From assembly GCA_003152795.1 (NCBI GenBank), contig PMBA01000176.1, positions 2,437 to 12,371 on the forward strand: 9,935 nt of DNA, in the 5' to 3' direction. This DNA comes from Acidobacteriaceae bacterium. Lineage in GTDB: Bacteria; Acidobacteriota; Terriglobia; Terriglobales; Acidobacteriaceae. The translations under genes and the position numbers were made by a program. How positions within the stretch are numbered: position 1 is the first letter of the stretch; every line of letters starts with the position of its first letter. This document shows, piece by piece, positions 1-5,641 of the stretch. The notes under the pieces are model-generated. The model saw only the letters and a program-made list of their open reading frames with translations, made no database searches and was not told the DNA's origin.

Positions 1-393
<393 letters not shown>

Positions 394-407
394 GGGAAGA
401 GACCGAC

Positions 408-869
408 TTGAGTGTGTCTCGTCCCAATCTTGTGCGCGCGTGGTGGCCAGCGGTGGTCTGGACGGTCCTCATCACGTTTGAGTCCACCGATTTCTTCTCG
501 TCGCGGAATACAAGTGGCATGCTGTACACGATATTGACGCGCTTGTTTGGCGAGATCAACCTGCACGACTTCCTGGTATTCCATCACTATCTGCGCAAGA
601 CCGGGCACGTTGTCGGGTACGGCATGTTGAGCCTGCTGCTGCTGCGAGGCTGGCGGGCGACGCTCGGTCGAGTTCACACTCTGTTGTTGCGGGCCGCGCT
701 TTTGTCGTGGCTGGGGACGGCTTTCATTGCCGGGATGGATGAGTGGCACCAGAGCTACATTCCATCGCGCACGGGCACGATCTGGGATGTGGCGCTCGAT
801 ACCGTGGCGGGCGTGGCATTTCTGGTGGTCGCGTATTTATGGCTGCGCCGGTCGGAAAGCCCGGCCTGA
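408..869 (+). CDS. VanZ-like family integral membrane protein
   Basis: A 153-residue protein of the VanZ-like family, named after the teicoplanin-resistance protein VanZ; most members have no known function and the name alone does not imply resistance. Four hydrophobic segments are visible, at about residues 9-24, 65-82, 92-112 and 125-147. Before the last comes the family signature GMDEWHQSYIPSRTGTIWDV, with acidic and aromatic residues, then Arg-x-Gly and a buried Asp, followed by a Gly in the final helix. I chose the TTG at 408 because GGGAAGAG lies 7 nt upstream; GTG at 414 is an alternative. The open frame reaches back to 261 inside guaB, but that extension is only the shadow of guaB. 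The gene follows guaB after 14 nt and is probably translated from the same message. A link to purine synthesis is not evident. Confidence 0.85.
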   Translation: MSVSRPNLVRAWWPAVVWTVLITFESTDFFSSRNTSGMLYTILTRLFGEINLHDFLVFHHYLRKTGHVVGYGMLSLLLLRGWRATLGRVHTLLLRAALLSWLGTAFIAGMDEWHQSYIPSRTGTIWDVALDTVAGVAFLVVAYLWLRRSESPA

Positions 870-939
870 TTTCTGCAGGATCTTCACCACAGAGATCATC
901 GTTGCGCCACGGTTGCGCCATGCTTGATGACTCGACCTG

Positions 940-958
940 GACGGGGCAGAGCCCCGTC
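940..958. terminator. Hairpin between convergent genes, possible bidirectional terminator
   Basis: GACGGGGC at 940-947 and GCCCCGTC at 951-958 form a perfect 8-bp GC stem with an AGA loop. It lies between the stop of the VanZ-like gene (869) and the stop of the convergent MFS gene (969), where a shared terminator is expected. There is no run of T on either side, so it is not a textbook intrinsic terminator. The stem resembles one arm of the larger palindrome at 2269-2326 (both contain GGACGGG and CCCGTC), so it may instead be a solo copy of a dispersed element. Confidence 0.45.
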
Positions 959-968
959 ACCACACGGG

Positions 969-2186
969 TCAGTCGCGGGCAGGCGAACGGTGGGCGAGAA
1001 GAGCGAACGCCGAGACGGTTGCGATCCCTGCCGAAAAATAGAAGGGGACGGCTGGGCCATAGACCTTCCAGAGGGCCCCGGTGATGACACTCGAGAGCAG
1101 GGTGGTGACGCTGGTGAGAAACGAAAAAATTCCCAGGGCACGACCGCGGATATCAACCGCGACGCTTTCAACAACCAGGGCCTTGAGCACGGCATTGGTG
1201 AGCGCATAGAAGAGGCCGTAAAAGGCCATGGCGAGCCAGATGGCGAGTTGGGACGGCGCGAGCGCGAAGACGAAATAGACGATGGCGAAAACGAAATATC
1301 CGGCGGCGGCGATGGCGGAGCGCGAGAAGCGATCGCTGAACCTGCCGGCGGGCCAGGACAGCAGCGTGAACATGATGTTGAAGACCAGTCCGAGCAGTGG
1401 GGCGCGAGACGGGGGAATGCCGATGTTTCCGGCGCGCAGCACGAGAAACATGTCACTGGAATTTCCCAGCGAAAACAGTGTGACAACGGCCAGCACGTAG
1501 TAGAAGGGGAGCGGCAATTTCGGGAGCCACTGGGATCTTGCGGCTGCCGAGCTGTGCTCGGCTGGGAGGGGTGAGGGCGCCCGTCCCTGGACCGGCGGAT
1601 TGCGCCGAACCTCGCGGATGCCAATCCATGCGACGATTACGCAGAGAGCTCCGGGGATGGCGGCGGAGGCGAAGACGCCGCGCAGGCCAAGGCGTCCGAT
1701 GATTGCGAGGGCCAGCAGTGGGCCGGCGATGGCGCCGGCGGAATCCATGGCTTGAATGAGGCCGTAAGCGGAGCCGAGCGATGACTTGTCGACCGATTCG
1801 GCAACCATCACGTCGCGGGCGGTTCCGCGAACGCCTTTGGCAAAGCGGTCGGAAAAACGGATTCCCAGAATTTGCCACCACGAAGAAACCAGCGCCAGCA
1901 GCGGCTTGACCGCGTTGGCGACAAAGTATCCGCCGACCACGATGGGCTTGCGGTGTGAAACCCTGTCGGTCACGTAGCCAGAGAAAAGTTTGGCGAAGGA
2001 AGCCATACTCTCGGCAATGCCTTCGATGATCCCAAGCTGCGCGGGCCCGGCGCCGAGCGATGCGAGAAAGGCGGGCAGCACCCAGTACGCCATTTCGCTG
2101 GCCGTGTCGTTGAGGAACGAAGTCAGGCCGAATACGTACACATTTCGGGGGGTAGATTGGGAAAGTGCTGGGGGCGTTGTTTCCAT
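969..2186 (-). CDS. Major facilitator superfamily transporter
   Basis: A 405-residue inner-membrane transporter of the major facilitator superfamily with the usual 12 hydrophobic segments in two halves. The motif-A loop between helices 2 and 3 reads GYVTDRVSHRK (residues 70-80) and is repeated in the second half as GRFSDRFSR (281-289). Between them lie RFAKGVRGTARD (115-125) and QAMDSAGAIAGPL (145-157), the latter like motif C of proton-coupled exporters. A hydrophilic Pro/Ala/Ser-rich loop at about 195-220 joins the halves. The pattern fits a drug/metabolite efflux subgroup common in soil bacteria, but the substrate cannot be told. ATG at 2184-2186 is the natural start. No good Shine-Dalgarno site is visible, but a TGCTATTTT promoter-like motif sits just upstream. 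It is convergent with the VanZ-like gene, and the 490-residue secreted protein lies 178 nt upstream on the same strand. Confidence 0.93.
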   Translation of the reverse strand: METTPPALSQSTPRNVYVFGLTSFLNDTASEMAYWVLPAFLASLGAGPAQLGIIEGIAESMASFAKLFSGYVTDRVSHRKPIVVGGYFVANAVKPLLALVSSWWQILGIRFSDRFAKGVRGTARDVMVAESVDKSSLGSAYGLIQAMDSAGAIAGPLLALAIIGRLGLRGVFASAAIPGALCVIVAWIGIREVRRNPPVQGRAPSPLPAEHSSAAARSQWLPKLPLPFYYVLAVVTLFSLGNSSDMFLVLRAGNIGIPPSRAPLLGLVFNIMFTLLSWPAGRFSDRFSRSAIAAAGYFVFAIVYFVFALAPSQLAIWLAMAFYGLFYALTNAVLKALVVESVAVDIRGRALGIFSFLTSVTTLLSSVITGALWKVYGPAVPFYFSAGIATVSAFALLAHRSPARD

Positions 2187-2198
2187 GTCCGTTGATTG

Positions 2199-2207
2199 AA
2201 AATAGCA
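2199..2207 (-). promoter_or_regulatory. Possible extended -10 promoter element of the MFS gene
   Basis: Read on the minus strand this is TGC followed by TATTTT, an extended -10 arrangement (TGn before a TATAAT-like hexamer, four of six matching). The hexamer ends 12 nt before the ATG, so transcription would begin about 5-6 nt before the start codon. This would explain the lack of a ribosome-binding site. No convincing -35 was found. Confidence 0.35.
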
Positions 2208-2268
2208 TGGACACGGAGGCAGACGCAGGGGCGCACACCTAGTATCGTGACCACGTGATGAGTCATCC

Positions 2269-2326
2269 GGTGGAGGGACGGGCGTCTCGCCCGTCCAGCC
2301 GGGGCGGGGACGCCCGGCTCTCCACC
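2269..2326. repeat. Three-way-junction palindromic element (58 nt)
   Basis: The element folds into three stems with no unpaired base at the junction. The outer stem is GGTGGAG (2269-2275) with CTCCACC (2320-2326). The first arm is GGACGGGCG (2276-2284) with CGCCCGTCC (2288-2296) around a TCT loop, nine perfect pairs. The second arm is AGCCGGG (2297-2303) with CCCGGCT (2313-2319), extended by two further CG pairs past one bulged G and closed by GGGA. It lies between two minus-strand genes, 39 nt after the stop of the 490-residue protein. It looks like a REP-type or MITE-like dispersed sequence and could also end transcription of the upstream gene. That it occurs elsewhere in the genome is an inference, supported here only by the similar hairpin at 940-958. 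Confidence 0.8.
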
Positions 2327-2364
2327 AAGCTAGCGAGAGTCTTCCGTCTTACCGCCGTTCTCTC

Positions 2365-3837
2365 CTATTGCAACTGGACGTCTGAGTCAACCAGAGCGGC
2401 GGACGCGGACGGCGCTGCGGGCGGCATTGTCGCCGCGCGCGTTCCGATGCCAATCTGCATGGCAGTATTTTTTGGGAATTCCACTTCGCGTCCGCGCGCC
2501 ATGAAGTGCGAATAAACCGAGACTGCGGCTCCGTATGCTCCCATGGTCGTACCGAAGGCGCGGGAGCGTGCGACCGCGCCCACGACCATCCCAACCAGCT
2601 TAAATCCACCAAGACCGCCGGCGGCCCCGCTATTGTTCCCGCCGTCGTGATCGTGATCTTCGCCACCCCTCGCCGACATCATCGCGAGTCCAAGCGATAC
2701 GGCGGTTCCGAGGTAACGCGACTTCGAGGTGGTCGCTTCCGCGCCGCCTTCGGAATCCAGTTTCACGTTGGCATCCTTGCCGGCTTGAACGCCTTCGAGG
2801 GTAGATACGACCTTCTGCGCAATGCCATCGGGCGGAACCAGTTCCGAGAATGCGATTCGCAACTGTCCGTTCTTTTTCATGCGACGCGCCGGCTGTGCCT
2901 GCTTGACCGTGCCCTTCAGGCGGCTGCCTTGAGGAAGGATCAGGCGTTCACCATCCATCAGCGGTTGCGAGAGGACTGCTTCCACGTCCTGACCCTGGTG
3001 GGCAGTGGCGGACGATAACGGTGTGACCAGCCGGGCGTGAACGACGCTGCCTTCGGGAAGTGCGCTGCCGATCGACGAGGCCATCGGGAGGCTCATCACC
3101 TCGCTTCCGAAATCCAGCGGGTCGTTCAACTCCGCGAAGTACACGGTTCCGGCTGGAATGTACTGCCGGTGAACCGGCAATTGCGCCTCCCCGTAGCGTT
3201 CCAAGCGGCGCACTTTCCCGGGCGTCTTTAGTTGTTTCATGGCGTTGTCCCATTCCTGGTGGGCTTGCTGCTTCGCCTGTTTGGTTTTTTCGGACGCCAT
3301 TTCCTTTACCTCATTTTTCTTCTCTTTTGCGTTCTTCGCCGTGACCAATTCGATGACCTGGCCTGAACCGGGAGTGACGCTCGTATGCAGAGGGAAACGT
3401 CTCCCGTCGGCTAGCACCAATTCACGGAAGCCGACTTCAACCTTACACACGGGCGTGAAATCTGCATTAAGCGCCGCTAAAGTACGCTTGCCCCCTGAGA
3501 TCTCCTCGATCCTCGTGACTTCGCCGATGATCTCGGAACCAACCGGCACCACGATATGGTCAAACGCATAGACCGGCTCCACGATGCGCGCGTGGACCGG
3601 CTGCCCCACCTTCTTCACCCGGACTTCCCGATCCAGAGCTACTTGCAGGGGTGAGCCTTGCGCTACGGTTAGAGCAACCGTCTGCGGCGGCGCGGGCCTG
3701 GCTGGGTCACTGGAGGCGGATGCAGGTTTGCGTTCGGAACCCGAAGTGAGTTGAGGGATTGCAACATCCTGAGCTTCGACTGCGCAGGCCCAAGTGAGGG
3801 AAAGTAGAATCGTGCCCAATGCACGCGCTAATGCCAT
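2365..3837 (-). CDS. Secreted 490-residue protein with two VirB10/TrbI-like beta domains
   Basis: I do not recognise a named family. Residues 1-22 form a signal peptide with a probable cut at VEA|QD, followed by a Pro/Ser-rich linker. Two related beta-rich domains follow. Residues 61-153 hold VHARIVEP (81-88) and VPVGSEIIGEV (97-107); residues 262-345 hold VHARLVTP (266-273), LPQGSRLKGTV (301-311) and a GQLRIAFSEL strand. The pattern 'P-x-G-S-x-x-x-G-x-V, then a long strand ending in D-G' recalls the C-terminal domain of VirB10/TrbI secretion proteins. Between them is a Lys/Glu-rich, probably helical or coiled-coil stretch (165-207). The C-terminal part has EDHDHD (393-398), Gly/Ala-rich segments that could insert in a membrane (about 405-445), and VEFPKNTAMQIGIGTR. 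No ATPase or other type IV secretion gene is nearby, so secretion is not implied. ATG at 3835-3837 has GGAG 8 nt upstream. Confidence 0.8.
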   Translation of the reverse strand: MALARALGTILLSLTWACAVEAQDVAIPQLTSGSERKPASASSDPARPAPPQTVALTVAQGSPLQVALDREVRVKKVGQPVHARIVEPVYAFDHIVVPVGSEIIGEVTRIEEISGGKRTLAALNADFTPVCKVEVGFRELVLADGRRFPLHTSVTPGSGQVIELVTAKNAKEKKNEVKEMASEKTKQAKQQAHQEWDNAMKQLKTPGKVRRLERYGEAQLPVHRQYIPAGTVYFAELNDPLDFGSEVMSLPMASSIGSALPEGSVVHARLVTPLSSATAHQGQDVEAVLSQPLMDGERLILPQGSRLKGTVKQAQPARRMKKNGQLRIAFSELVPPDGIAQKVVSTLEGVQAGKDANVKLDSEGGAEATTSKSRYLGTAVSLGLAMMSARGGEDHDHDGGNNSGAAGGLGGFKLVGMVVGAVARSRAFGTTMGAYGAAVSVYSHFMARGREVEFPKNTAMQIGIGTRAATMPPAAPSASAALVDSDVQLQ

Positions 3838-3873
3838 TTTGATTTCTCCGCGGAAACCCCAAGGTTGATCACT

Positions 3874-3879
3874 ATTCTA
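3874..3879 (-). promoter_or_regulatory. Possible -10 element for the 490-residue protein gene
   Basis: On the minus strand this reads TAGAAT, five of six matches to the -10 consensus, preceded by TTC. A TTGTTC hexamer lies 15 nt upstream, a poor -35 at short spacing. Transcription would start near 3867, leaving a leader of about 30 nt that includes the GGAG ribosome-binding site at 3846-3849. The motif overlaps the left edge of the paired 11-mers at 3880-3905, which could therefore be an operator. This is positional inference only. Confidence 0.35.
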
Positions 3880-3905
3880 GAACAACTGACTCTGGAACAA
3901 TTGAC
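3880..3905. repeat. Paired 11-mers in a divergent intergenic region
   Basis: GAACAACTGAC (3880-3890) and GAACAATTGAC (3895-3905) differ at one base and repeat with a 15-bp period. They lie between the divergently transcribed 490-residue protein gene and DUF2203 gene, next to a TAGAAT motif on the minus strand. A tandem transcription-factor site is one explanation; chance is another. Confidence 0.4.
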
Positions 3906-3996
3906 GACGCCACAAGACTTACAAGTTTGGATGCAAAGACCGGCTCGCAGGGAAGCCAGAATCCGCGCGGTCGACCCAGTCAACAGTCCCGTATTT

Positions 3997-4038
3997 GAGA
4001 CGTAAGATCTGAGACCTAAGACCTGACACCTGAGACCT
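3997..4038 (+). repeat. Six tandem heptamers, consensus GAGACCT
   Basis: Six seven-base units follow one another without a gap: GAGACGT, AAGATCT, GAGACCT, AAGACCT, GACACCT and GAGACCT. Each differs from the consensus GAGACCT by at most two bases. The array ends 32 nt before the ATG of the DUF2203 gene and lies just upstream of its likely -10 element. Short tandem heptamers of this sort are known as dispersed intergenic repeats in other bacteria, notably cyanobacteria. Copy number could vary by slippage. Any effect on the neighbouring promoter is speculative. Confidence 0.75.
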
Positions 4039-4056
4039 TTCTCTGGCCGATTCCAG

Positions 4057-4062
4057 TAGAAT
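4057..4062 (+). promoter_or_regulatory. Possible -10 element giving a leaderless DUF2203 transcript
   Basis: TAGAAT matches the -10 consensus at five of six positions and ends 8 nt before the ATG at 4071, so the expected transcription start falls at or next to the start codon. This agrees with the absence of a ribosome-binding site. No clear -35 is seen; the heptamer array occupies that position. Confidence 0.4.
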
Positions 4063-4070
4063 GGACGTAC

Positions 4071-4511
4071 ATGTCCGACCGCACCTTTACCCTCGATGAA
4101 GCGCAGATGCTCCTGCCGATTCTGGAGTCGTTGCTCCGGCAGGCAATTCACGGCAAGAAGCTGATTGAAGATGTGGACGCCGAGTTGCAGGAGACGGCGC
4201 ACCGGGTATTTCTCAGCGGCGGAATGATGCTGAATGTGGTCCATCTGGCGCGGCGCAAAGCCGAGCGCGAGAAGGCGATCCGGCGCATCAAGGATGCTCT
4301 GGCCGAGATTGACGCGACCGGCGTGCAGGTGAAAGATCTCGACATCGGATTGCTCGATTTCCCCTGCAAGGTGGAGGGCGAGATCCTGTTGTTGTGCTGG
4401 AAACTGGGCGAGCCGGCGATCGGGCACTGGCACGGGACAGACGAGGGTTTTGCCTCCCGGAAGCCGATTGACGAGCGCATCGCGAATGCGGGGAAGAAGC
4501 GGCCGAAGTAG
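4071..4511 (+). CDS. DUF2203 family protein
   Basis: A 146-residue cytoplasmic protein of the DUF2203 family, whose function is unknown. The N-terminus FTLDEAQMLLPIL (6-18) is the usual opening, followed by a charged helical region (about 20-80) and the conserved core near residues 83-132. That core includes GVQVKDLDIGLLDFP, the strand LLLCWKLGE and HWHGTDEGFASRKPI. The Trp, His and acidic residues in this core are conserved in the family and could bind a metal or ligand, but this is not established. The length is typical. ATG at 4071 lacks a Shine-Dalgarno site and has a TAGAAT motif ending 8 nt upstream, suggesting a leaderless message. The gene stands alone: it diverges from the 490-residue protein gene, and a 353-nt gap follows. 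No transmembrane or signal segment is present. Confidence 0.9.
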   Translation: MSDRTFTLDEAQMLLPILESLLRQAIHGKKLIEDVDAELQETAHRVFLSGGMMLNVVHLARRKAEREKAIRRIKDALAEIDATGVQVKDLDIGLLDFPCKVEGEILLLCWKLGEPAIGHWHGTDEGFASRKPIDERIANAGKKRPK

Positions 4512-4864
4512 GCGCGCGCGGTCAGGATGACAATTCTGAGGTGGTGCCAGGTGGATTGTGCCTGGAGTGCTACGGAGGTCAGTGAGCGACGTACACAGAG
4601 ATTGTGACGATTCGCTGGTTTCACCGAAGAAACTTAGTCATCCTGCGCGAAGCAGCGGACCTGCATCGGCTTGCATGGCCGGGAATCCGCGGCTTTCCCA
4701 GAAAACACCGCGCAAGTTCCCCATCGCGCCCCGTTCCTTAATATTCGAGAATGCCTTCGGGCCCGCAGCGCTGTGGTCGAAGTAATGTCCCAAACCCTGC
4801 ACTAGTGGGGACGGGGAAAAGGCGGGGTGTTCTGCTAAACTTACGCTATCTGAGGCAATTATCT
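4512..4864. other. 353-nt intergenic region without a convincing gene
   Basis: I see no credible coding sequence. The stretch TCATCCTGCGCGAAG...GCGGACCTGCA (about 4638-4665) resembles the dispersed 'TCATCCTGAGCGAAGCGAAGGA' type of intergenic repeat that I recall from several soil bacteria; this is memory-based and unverified. A short CCAGG/CCTGG inverted repeat occurs at 4547-4565, too weak to call a terminator. The last 30 nt contain the likely promoter and ribosome-binding site of the BIG2 gene. A short open frame from 4558 to 4785 has no family resemblance and no ribosome-binding site and was not called. Confidence 0.5.
4833..4841 (+). promoter_or_regulatory. Possible extended -10 promoter element of the BIG2 gene
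   Basis: TGC followed by TAAACT gives a TGn extended -10 arrangement with four of six matches in the hexamer. Transcription would begin near 4848, leaving a leader of about 16 nt that still contains GAGG at 4852-4855, 9 nt before the ATG. The sequence shares the GCTANANT pattern seen before other genes of the window. Confidence 0.35.
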
Positions 4865-5515
4865 ATGCTGACTGGACGCAAACTGGCGTTGACGCTTGCT
4901 TTCACGGTTCTGGTTGCACTGGCCTTTGGGGTCAGTTGCCGGGGATTTTTCCCAAAGCCTGTTCTCCAGTCGATCGCGCTGCAACCGCCTACTCCGCAGA
5001 TTCAATTTAACGAAACGCTGAACATGCAAGCTTATGGAACCTACGACGACGGAACCAGAAGCCTGATTACGAGCGGCGTGGCCTGGTCAAGCGACAATGC
5101 GAACGTGTCGATTGACACCACGACGGGGGTGGCGTTAGGGGTGAGCCTGGGTACGGCCACGTTAACAGCGGCCGCGCAGGGACTGAGCGGCACAGCTTCG
5201 GCGATCGTGTACCTGGGGACCATTACCAGCCTTACGGTCACTCCGCAAAAATGGACCGTAAGCAGCGCGAATCCCGTAGCCGCGACCTTCGTCGCAACGG
5301 CCACCTCCAATGGCGCTCCGCAGGATGTTACAACCGGGGCAACCTGGACACCATCGCCGGCGCCAGCATTAGGAGCGATTACGTGCACGAATAGCGGCGC
5401 CCCTCCGGAGACGTGCACGATCGATCCGAGCACGACGCAGGGTAGTTACAAGATCACCGTGACCTATCCTGGAACAACCCTGGCACCGGTTGTGACGGTG
5501 ACGATAGGGCCGTAA
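4865..5515 (+). CDS. Secreted Ig-like (BIG2-type) protein, possible lipoprotein
   Basis: A 216-residue exported protein with two beta-sandwich-like domains. Residues 1-24 form a hydrophobic signal, and Cys25 followed by RGFF begins the mature part. The sequence before it (FGVS) is a poor lipobox, so lipidation is uncertain. Residues about 33-115 match the BIG2 bacterial Ig-like pattern: an 'LQSIALQPP' strand, a YGTYDDGTRSLITSGVAWSS core and a Gly-rich turn before the last strands. Residues 117-216 form a second Ig-like unit with two cysteines (ITCTNSG and ETCTI) that may form a disulphide. Such short CRGFF-plus-BIG2 proteins are, to my recollection, frequent in acidobacteria; a surface or adhesive role is inference. 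ATG 4865 was chosen over the in-frame 4751 because it begins the signal peptide and has GAGG 9 nt upstream. Confidence 0.82.
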   Translation: MLTGRKLALTLAFTVLVALAFGVSCRGFFPKPVLQSIALQPPTPQIQFNETLNMQAYGTYDDGTRSLITSGVAWSSDNANVSIDTTTGVALGVSLGTATLTAAAQGLSGTASAIVYLGTITSLTVTPQKWTVSSANPVAATFVATATSNGAPQDVTTGATWTPSPAPALGAITCTNSGAPPETCTIDPSTTQGSYKITVTYPGTTLAPVVTVTIGP

Positions 5516-5558
5516 GGTGTTGCTGGCTTCGCCCTTTATTACGGACAAGAACTCAAAG

Positions 5559-5581
5559 GTAGAGACGCATGCCGCGTCTAC
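5559..5581. repeat. Imperfect palindrome after the BIG2 gene
   Basis: GACGC (5564-5568) pairs with GCGTC (5574-5578) around a 5-nt loop, and GTA (5559-5561) pairs with TAC (5579-5581), with a two-base GA bulge on the left side. The motif looks like an eroded copy of a longer GTAGAGACGC/GCGTCTCTAC palindrome, a form I associate with dispersed intergenic repeats. It lies 44 nt after the stop of the BIG2 gene and could also act as a weak terminator, though no T-run follows. Confidence 0.45.
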
Positions 5582-5621
5582 TTATACCCTTCGTTCACTT
5601 CCTCAGGCCATGTGGCCGCGC

Positions 5622-5627
5622 TATAGT
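5622..5627 (+). promoter_or_regulatory. Possible -10 element of the SH3 lipoprotein gene
   Basis: TATAGT matches the -10 consensus at five of six positions and ends 14 nt before the GTG at 5642. The predicted transcript would have a leader of only about 8 nt. No Shine-Dalgarno sequence lies between motif and start, in line with a near-leaderless message. No convincing -35 was found. Confidence 0.4.
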
Positions 5628-5641
5628 ACAAGTTTGACCCC

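Noticed and set aside
924..1574. Plus-strand open frame of 216 codons antisense to the MFS gene
   Set aside because: It is the complement of a clear membrane transporter; its product is a Gly/Arg/Glu-rich sequence with no family features, as expected for a GC-rich shadow frame.
408..2186. Antibiotic-resistance locus, from adjacent VanZ-like and MFS genes
   Set aside because: The two genes are convergent, not an operon; VanZ-like and MFS names do not indicate resistance, and no van ligase or regulator is present.
2365..3837. Part of a type IV secretion system, from the VirB10/TrbI resemblance
   Set aside because: No VirB4, VirB11, VirB9 or relaxase gene is in the window, and the protein has a cleavable signal and a different layout; the resemblance is only at domain level.
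3997..4038. CRISPR array
   Set aside because: The units are contiguous 7-mers without spacers and no cas gene is near.
3828..4433. Minus-strand open frame of 201 codons over DUF2203 and its upstream region
   Set aside because: It covers the complement of DUF2203 and runs through the heptamer array; there is no ribosome-binding site or recognisable domain.
4558..4785. Short plus-strand open frame in the 4512-4864 gap
   Set aside because: No ribosome-binding site, no domain, biased low-complexity composition, and it includes a likely dispersed-repeat remnant.
4751..4864. Longer start for the BIG2 protein at 4751
   Set aside because: It would place 38 residues ahead of a good signal peptide and would begin upstream of the likely promoter; ATG 4865 has GAGG at correct spacing.
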